Under the pieces are notes generated by a model. The model saw only the letters and a list, made by a program, of their open reading frames with translations, was not told where the DNA came from and made no database searches. Shown in pieces: positions 58,419-64,000 of a stretch of 64,000 bases of DNA (position 1 is its first letter; every line of letters starts with the position of its first letter). The stretch lies in assembly GCF_016545825.1 (NCBI RefSeq), contig NC_052618.1:3215398-3279397 (forward strand). The letters are read 5' to 3'. The DNA comes from Eucalyptus grandis. Its lineage: Eukaryota > Streptophyta > Magnoliopsida > Myrtales > Myrtaceae. Position numbers and translations under genes: made by a program.

Positions 58419-59490
58419 GGGAGAATTACCAAAAAAGTCCTAAACCTATTGCAATTGTGCAAATTCAGTCCTAAACTTTTTTTTGTGGCCAATTTAGTCT
58501 TAAACCTTTTACTTTTGTTCCAGTTCAGTCCATCTAGCCAAAATTAGCCGGCCGGCGCTGATGTGAAGTTGACCGGTGCCGGTGAGCTTTTTTTAATAAT
58601 ATTTTATTATTTTTATTAATTTTTTCTTTTTTTTTTTTTTTTCCCTCCTCCCTCCTCCTTCCTTGGGCTCGGCGACCAGCTAGCCTAGCCGATCGCCGGA
58701 CTAAGGTGATTCGGTGGGGCGAGGAGGCCTCGCTGACGCGACGGCGAGCCCCCTCGCCATCGCTAGGCACGAGCTCACCTCGCGCGGTGACCATGAGGCG
58801 AGCTCGCACCTAGCAACGGCGAGGGGGGCTCGCCATTGCGTTTGGCGAACCCCGCCGTCATTGGCCACGAGGTGAGCCCTTGCCAGATCCGGCGAGGGGG
58901 GCTCGCCGTCGCGTCCGGCGAGGGCTCGCCTCGCCGGCGACCGCGAGGCGAGCTCGCGCCCAGCAACGGCGAGGCCCCCTCACTTGCAGGGTCGCCGGGC
59001 AAGGCAAGCCCTCGCCGATCCGGCGAGGGGGCTCGCCGTCGCTCTGGGTGAGTGCTCGCCTCGCCCGGCGATCGCGAGGCGAGCTTGTGCCCCGGACGGC
59101 GAAGCCCCTCGTCGAACCGGCGAGGGCTCAACTCGCGGTCGCCAGTGAGGCGAGCCTCGCCAGATTCGGCGAGGGGGGCTCGCCGTCGCGTCTAGCGAGG
59201 CCTCCTCGCCAGATTCGGCGGGGGCTTGCCCCGCCAAGGAAGGAGGAAGAAAGAGGAGGCAAAAAAAAAAAAAAGGAAAAAAAAATTAATAAAAATGTTG
59301 AAAATAAAATATTATTAAAAAATCACGCTGGGCGCCGGTCACCGCCACGTCAAGACCGGGCCGACCAATTTTGGCCGGATGAACTAAACTGGAACAAAAG
59401 TAAAAGGTTTAGGATTAAATTGGCCAAAAAAAGTTTAGGACTGAATTGGTACAATTGAAATAGATTTAAGACGTTTTTGGTAATTCTCCC
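58419..59490. mobile_element. Mutator-like non-autonomous element with long inverted ends
   Basis: It starts GGGAGAATTACCAAAAA and ends TTTTTGGTAATTCTCCC. The two arms are inverted copies over about 170-200 bp (CAATTTAGTC(x)TAAACCTTTTAC, ACTTTTGTTCCAG, GCCAAAATT). Direct repeats AAGCCGTCG and GAGCCGTCG (58410-58418, 59491-59499) flank it, eight of nine bases alike. Long inverted ends with 9-bp duplications are typical of Mutator-like elements. The core has no transposase; it is a GC-rich array of GGCGAG/CTCGCC motifs. Confidence 0.82.
58680..59235. repeat. GC-rich GGCGAG/CTCGCC array in the element core
   Basis: GGCGAGG(G)GGCTCGCC and CGAGGCGAGCTCG(C/T)GCC recur about six times on each strand. 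They can pair with one another and with themselves. Confidence 0.85.
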
Positions 59491-59499
59491 GAGCCGTCG

Positions 59500-59982
59500 T
59501 GTTGCAACTTGGACAATTATAAATCTGTAAAATTATAGTTTTCTCTCAAGGAAAACTAACCGCACGCTGGTGACATGCCAATTGCAGGCTAGTAGCCTTT
59601 CTCTCCTCTTTTTTTGCCCTAAACAATGGATGGACACATCGAAAGATGTGCTCCAAGGTCTCACTAAAGAAGACAAAGGCGGACTTCCCGTCTCCTTGTC
59701 ACATGTCGTCCCATCTATGGACAAATGCGTTTTGTTTGTATTATGCTATCACTCCCATGTATAATTTTTTTTTATAAATTCTTTATTATAAAAACCTTCT
59801 GAAGAAAATGATCTTCCATTTCTATATAATTGTACAATCTTAATTTTTTATTATGTGTTTTTTTATCAGTTTTTTTATTTAAAGATTTCTCAATAAAGGT
59901 GATTTTACCTATTTTGGAATGTTTCTTTCTTGGATAAACGGAATAAGTGTGCATCTATGTGGCTATATTTTTAAAAGATATT
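59500..59982. other. Intergenic DNA, nothing recognised
   Basis: AT-rich, with T runs. No supported feature. Confidence 0.5.
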
Positions 59983-60420
59983 ATTTAGACAAAAACTTCA
60001 TGTCGAATGAAAAAAAAAAAATATGAAAAATTAGTAAATAAAATAATAATAAAAACATAAAGAAAAAACTTATAAAGACTTAGGGCTACAAAATGGGTAT
60101 AAAACCCATATGAGTAACTCTTTTACTTTTTAAATGAGTTATAAATGGCTTGAGAAAAAAATGCAAGACATCAACAAATTTTAAAACTCATTTCGTAATT
60201 TTCCTCCTTTAAAAAAAAAAACTATTTAGACTCTAGGTTTTGTCAATCAATCAATGACTTTGAAATTGACCGATTCATATATAAAAAAATAATAATAATA
60301 ATGAATTCGGCGAGCATTTTGACCCATAAAAAAACAAAAAAAAACTTTGGCAGGCCTTATTAGATTCAATATAAAACATGGATCAATGCTTTTTTATTTT
60401 TTATTTTTTATAGGACAAGA
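59983..60420 (+). repeat. Dispersed repeat, blocks 1 and 2 side by side
   Basis: 59983-60290 matches 13199-13555, and 60302-60420 matches 24940-25018, both in the same orientation. Here they adjoin; on the left they are 11.4 kb apart. Confidence 0.75.
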
Positions 60421-60454
60421 AAGTGTCACGGCCAAGAGGTTTCTGCAGCTAAAG

Positions 60455-60902
60455 TGTGACATCCTGAAATTTGATCCCGTTTCGATAAAGTAAAATGGGC
60501 ATTTCGTCGACGTGCCTATGGCCCTTTTCTCTAAGCTGATCATTCACGAGTTAACTAACCTATTGATGTATCAGCTGTAAAATCCCTAAAAGCTACATAA
60601 TTGGTTGGATTGGGCTAAAATCACGTCTGATCAATCTTTAACTACGAAATTGAACTCGATTTCGGAAATCAAATTTTAAGCGAGTCATAATTCCCTTTTT
60701 TAGGATATTGTCTCATTGTTCGTCAATTTATTGACAAGTCCGAAATTTCAAGAAAGAAATTATCGAAAGAAAATTGAAGCCCGAAAGAAATTAGAGAGGA
60801 AAAGAGAAAAGAAATAAAATAAGTATAAAGGTAATATTTTATTTCTCTCTCTCCCCCTCCCTTCTTTCTTTATTTTTCTTTCTTTTTCTCTCTCTTCTCT
60901 CT
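60455..60902 (+). mobile_element. LTR of the left-edge family, plus strand, first part
   Basis: It starts TGTGACATCCTGAAATTT and follows the minus-strand sequence of 1619-1200 closely (TTTCGTCGACGTGCC, CACGAGTTAACTAACC, GAACTCGATTTCG, AAATTATCG, then the pyrimidine-rich stretch). It is interrupted at 60902 by the Pack-MULE-like element and continues from 63821. Confidence 0.85.
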
Positions 60903-61254
60903 GAGAAAATATTAGGTGCGCCCGGCGCTCCACGTCACCGTGCGCCCGCCCAATGAAGAGGCGACACATGGCTCCACGTGGAGGCGGGCCCACCATTATT
61001 TTCCGTCAAATTTTTGCACCCCTTCCCACTCTTCATTAAATGCTTCGGTCTTCTGCCGGGCCCACCATCACTTTTGAGAGAAGGTTTTGCGTCCCCCATC
61101 TCTCTCTTCATTAAATGCTTTATCGTTCTCTGCACACTTCTTCTCCCACTCGCACGAAGAGCGCCCCTTCCCCTCTCTCTTTCAAAAATTTCTCTCTCGT
61201 TCTGCATATTTTTCTCCATCAAAGCCGCATGACGCCCGCCCTCTCTCTTTTTCA

Positions 61255-61365
61255 AAATCTCTCCCTCCCAAAAGCCCGCCCGTCGCCTCCGAGCTTGGCC
61301 ACCTTCGCCGTCGCCGCCAGGAGCCACTCGCTCCCTCTCTCTCCTAAGACCCCCGCTGGTCGTAG
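61255..61365 (-). repeat. Single inverted copy of the subterminal repeat, left arm
   Basis: On the minus strand it reads GAGCGAGTGGCTCCTGGCG, then AAGCTCGGAGGCGAC and GGGCTTTTGGG, matching the tandem units at 62955-63540. Confidence 0.8.
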
Positions 61366-61449
61366 CTAGGTCTTGAGTTCGTCGCGGTTGCCTTGCGGTT
61401 CTAAATCCAGCTGCTCGGTTTCATGTGAAGGAACGGCGGGCACGGACGG

Positions 61450-61803
61450 CGATGATTTGGTCGTCCTTGGTATGGAAGCGAGCTGCGACGACACCGCGGC
61501 CGCCGTTGTGAACGATCTCTTTCGCTCCTAAGAGCTGCGCGCCGTAGCTGCCGAGTCCCGACCTTGACCTCTGACCGCCTCCGCATCTTGGTCGTGGTCG
61601 CCTCCGATCCTAACTCCAGCTCTTCGGTCAAGGTTCGGAGGGTCCGAGGTGGGGAACAGCGAGGGGTTGGTGAGCTTGGAGAGGGATTTGAGAAGCCAGT
61701 TCTCGTCCTCCTCGAAGAAGAGCTTCGAGTCGGGGTTCTGCTGCTCGTCAGCCGGGGGGACAGTGGTTGCTGGTCTGGGTGGAGGCCGGAGAAGAGGAGG
61801 CAC
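61450..61803 (-). pseudogene. Second captured gene fragment in the Pack-MULE (unknown)
   Basis: Minus-strand open frames hold SKLFFEEDENWLLKSLSKLT and TNPSLFPTSDPPN and, in another frame further on, TTAAAVSSQLASIPRTTKSS. Their composition is that of real proteins rather than the Arg-rich shadow frames. They do not continue the PPR reading, so they come from a different source or from non-PPR exons. The family is not recognised. Confidence 0.4.
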
Positions 61804-61823
61804 GGCTCCTTAGCCGTGGGGAC

Positions 61824-62274
61824 ATGCAGCCTGCCGGCTTCAAAATCAAAAGATCGGCACACCGCCTTCAAGACAATCGGAAGAGTGTAAGAATCCGCGG
61901 AACGCCCGCCCGCCATGAACGCGTACACGAGCAAAGGCCTTTCTCGACGCGTCTAGCCTCGCGTACGCTCTTATGATGTTCCAGTGGAACGCGACGGGAT
62001 TCGAGTCTAACAAGCGAGAGCGGATCACATGGGCGTGTATCAGGCTCAACCCTTGCTTGTCACCGCATTCGGACAAGAGGGTCGCCACCATCTTGGCGTG
62101 GGCTTGGGTCGAGCTCGGCGAATCGGGTTGCTGTCGAGATTGCGCAAGGAGGGAAGCGATGGAAGACGCATTGGCTTCGTGGGTGCCGCCGTGATCGAGA
62201 GCGCAAGAGGTCCAGAGCCGTCTTCTTGAGCTGAACTTGGAGAGCCCACGTTGAAGGTGGCGAAACGAGATCAT
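61824..62274 (-). pseudogene. Captured pentatricopeptide-repeat (PPR) gene fragment
   Basis: The minus strand from ATG 62274 gives a Ser/Arg-rich, organelle-targeting-like start (MISFRHLQRGLSKF). It continues with GDKQGLSLIHAHVIRSRLLD, HWNIIRAYARLDASRKA and, after a shift at about 61930, VYAFMAGGRSADSYTLPIVL and KAVCRSFDFEAGRLH. This is the N-terminal end and first repeats of a plant P/PLS-type PPR protein, a family that binds organelle RNA. The normal protein has many more repeats; here it stops after about 150 codons. It lies antisense to the plus-strand LTR. Confidence 0.8.
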
Positions 62275-62954
62275 GCGCTACACGATTTCAGCGCAGCCGC
62301 TCTTGAGTCGGAATATGCAATGTATTTTATGTCCTTGTACTTTTGTTTTCATCGGCCTAAGTTGTCGATTCCATGTGAAGCATTACAGTTTTAAGGGATC
62401 ATAAAATTAAAGAAAGAGATGTTTGCCGAGATCAAGATGGACGTATAAGCACAAATGCTGGATAAAAACTCCATGAAGCGTATTGGTTTTCAATGGATCC
62501 ATGAGCAGTCGAATAATCAATGTGTAAGCGCAACGGAGAAACTGAATTCTTAAGAATGAAAGGAAAACAAGAGAGAAAGGTAGGAGAAGAAGAAATGGAA
62601 AATTAAAATTGATGAGAAGCAAAATTAAGGCGACACAAATGCGGTCTATGCAGCTATGTGAGAAGTTCTCAAAACGGCCCGGACATCTAAAGTTGAGTGG
62701 AAGCAAAACAGGAAAAGGCAAATGGCGCAGCATCCAATTTGAAGAACACATTGCCCAATTCAGATAGCCACTAGAACCGAGGCTTTGAATCGATTGTGAA
62801 ACTCAAGTTTTGTCCTCCTACTAAACACTGCAAAATTGCTGGAGAAGGGCTCGCTGCATCAATGCCGCTGCTGCTGCTTCTTCTTCTTATAGAACCGTTG
62901 GTTCCACCTCCCAATGCTTTGAAAACCAATCCTCAATCCTTGCTGGACGCGCCC

Positions 62955-63540
62955 GGTGAGCTTTTGGGTGTCGGCGATCACCGAGGAGGCACATGCAGAG
63001 AAGGTTAGAGCTTGGGACGCAGCCACGACCGGCGGGGCTCTTCGGACCGAGTAGCACCTCGGTGGTGACAGCGGAGGCGATCGAGCTTAGAGGCAAGCAG
63101 CGGGCTTTTGGGTGTCCACGCTCGTCGAAGAGGCCAAGGCGAGATGGTCGGGACCCAACCACGATCGACGGGGTTCTTGGGAGTGAATGGCTCTTGACGG
63201 CAACGGCAGAGGTGGCCAAGCTAGGAGGCGACCGGCAGAGGTGGCCAAGCTCGAAGGCGACCGGCTGGATTTTGAGCGTACGCGATCGTCGAAGAGGCCG
63301 AGGCAGAAATGGTCGAAGCTTGGGACCCAAACACAACCAGCGAGGCTCTTCGGAGCGAGTGGCTCCTGGCGACGATGGCGGAGGCAGCCGAGCTCGGAGG
63401 CGACCAGCGGGCTTTTGGGTGTCCGCGCTCACCTTAGAGGCCGAAGGGAAGATGGTTAGAGTTCGGGACCCAGCCACGATCGGAAGAGTTCTTCGGAGCG
63501 AGTGGTTCCCGACGGCGACGGTAGAGGCGGCCAACCTTGG
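62955..63540 (+). repeat. Subterminal tandem repeat, four units of 144-160 bp
   Basis: Unit starts (GCTTTTGGGTG or GCTGGATTTTGAG) are at 62960, 63104, 63264 and 63411. Each is followed by a GTC(G)AAGAGGCC- or GGAAGA-like part, TGGGACCCA(x)CCACGA and TCTTCGGAG(C)GAGTGGCTC. The third unit has an inner duplication of GCAGAGGTGGCCAAGCT. Confidence 0.85.
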
Positions 63541-63820
63541 AGGCAACGCGAGCTTTTGGTCGAGAGAGATGAGGTTGCGGGTTTCATGGAGAAAATGCAG
63601 AACAAAAAATTTTGAAAGAGAATGCGAGGGGAAGGGGAAGGGATGGCTTGCGTGCAAATAGGAGAAAAGGACGTAGTCATTAATGAAGAGAGAGAAGGAC
63701 GCGGCAAAAATTTGGCTAAAAGAAAAGGCGGGACCCGGCTCCACGTGGCGACACGTGTCGCATAATGATTGGGTGGGGCGCACGGTGACGTGGAGCGCCG
63801 GGCGCACCTAATATTTTCTC

Positions 63821-64000
63821 CTCCTCTCCCCTCTCCTTCGTGCGGACAGCTTTTCCCCCACCGACTCTCTCTCTCTTCCTTTTGACCGGTCCAACCTTAT
63901 CTTCTCTCTCTCTCTCTCTTTTTACTTCTTCTTCCTCCCTCCGCACGTTTGAACAAGCGAACGTAAACCCGAAGCTCGAGCGAAGCCGCCGTTCGCTGAA
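63821..64000 (+). mobile_element. LTR of the left-edge family, second part
   Basis: The pyrimidine-rich stretch with TTTTGACCGGTC, then CCGCACG(x)TTGAACAAGCGAAC and CGAAGC, parallels the minus-strand sequence of about 1100-960. The LTR runs past the window end. Confidence 0.7.

Larger units (their letters stand above)
60903..63820. mobile_element. Pack-MULE-like element with captured gene fragments
   Basis: The ends GAGAAAATATTAGGTGCGCC and its exact reverse complement open and close the element. About the first 45 bases are identical, and weaker inverted similarity runs on to roughly 150. The flanking nine bases (CTTCTCTCT, CTCCTCTCC) match at seven positions, though the LTR around them is CT-rich. 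No transposase frame is present. Inside are a PPR gene fragment, another gene-like fragment and subterminal repeats. A Mutator-like element carrying host gene pieces is called a Pack-MULE. Confidence 0.75.

Noticed and set aside
58534..59458. Several GC-rich open frames on both strands at 58.5-59.5 kb
   Set aside because: They come from the GGCGAG/CTCGCC array of the Mutator-like element and have no conserved domain.
62887..63807. 306-codon minus-strand frame and opposite-strand frames at 63.0-63.8 kb
   Set aside because: They are translations of the subterminal tandem repeat and the inverted end of the Pack-MULE. Several frames are open at once because of the base composition.
1..64000. CRISPR array, bacterial operon, tRNA or rRNA genes
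   Set aside because: The repeats found are LTRs, transposon ends or microsatellites. No spaced identical short repeats and no tRNA-like cloverleaf with a matching B-box were noticed.

Overview
The window looks like nuclear DNA of a woody dicot. It has plant Ty1/copia retrotransposons, an L1-type LINE, hAT and Mutator-like DNA transposons, and broken plant genes with GT..AG introns. Nothing fixes the species. A Myrtaceae-like genome is a weak inference from the style of the repeats and the wax-synthase remnant. I see no intact host protein-coding gene. Almost every base belongs to a transposable element or a gene remnant.

Layout. 1-1619: a long LTR on the minus strand, cut by the window edge. 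About 1625-7344: a full-length but dead LINE on the plus strand. 7345-13.2 kb: AT-rich DNA with repeat scraps and no recognisable gene. 13.8-16.3 kb: two small gene fragments, one a serine-rich protein-like fragment split by a hAT element and one a lone exon of V-ATPase subunit e. 16970-24229: copia element A (minus strand, target duplication AGGGG). 24.5-24.9 kb: a wax-synthase remnant.

The main host locus is an EDM2-like gene on the minus strand, from about 55.5 kb down to 25.33 kb. Its exons cover the part after the PHD fingers, the methyltransferase-like domain and the C-terminal tail. The PHD region is absent, and stops and frameshifts are present. Copia element C (26486-40660, duplication GGTAT) sits inside its last exon, and a Sirevirus-like element D (29004-38563) sits inside C. 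Copia element B (42797-50030, duplication CTCAC, same family as A) and a solo LTR (51428-52214) lie in one of its introns. B itself cut a fragment of mitochondrial rps7 that had moved to the nucleus.

55.5-64 kb holds AT-rich DNA, a 1.07-kb Mutator-like element with long inverted ends and a GC-rich core (58419-59490), a repeat block shared with 13 kb and 25 kb, and another LTR of the family seen at the left edge, now on the plus strand. A 2.9-kb Pack-MULE-like element (60903-63820) carrying a pentatricopeptide-repeat gene fragment is inserted in that LTR.

Element ends and target duplications for A, B, C, D and the hAT were read base by base. Ages, lineages and species are inference.
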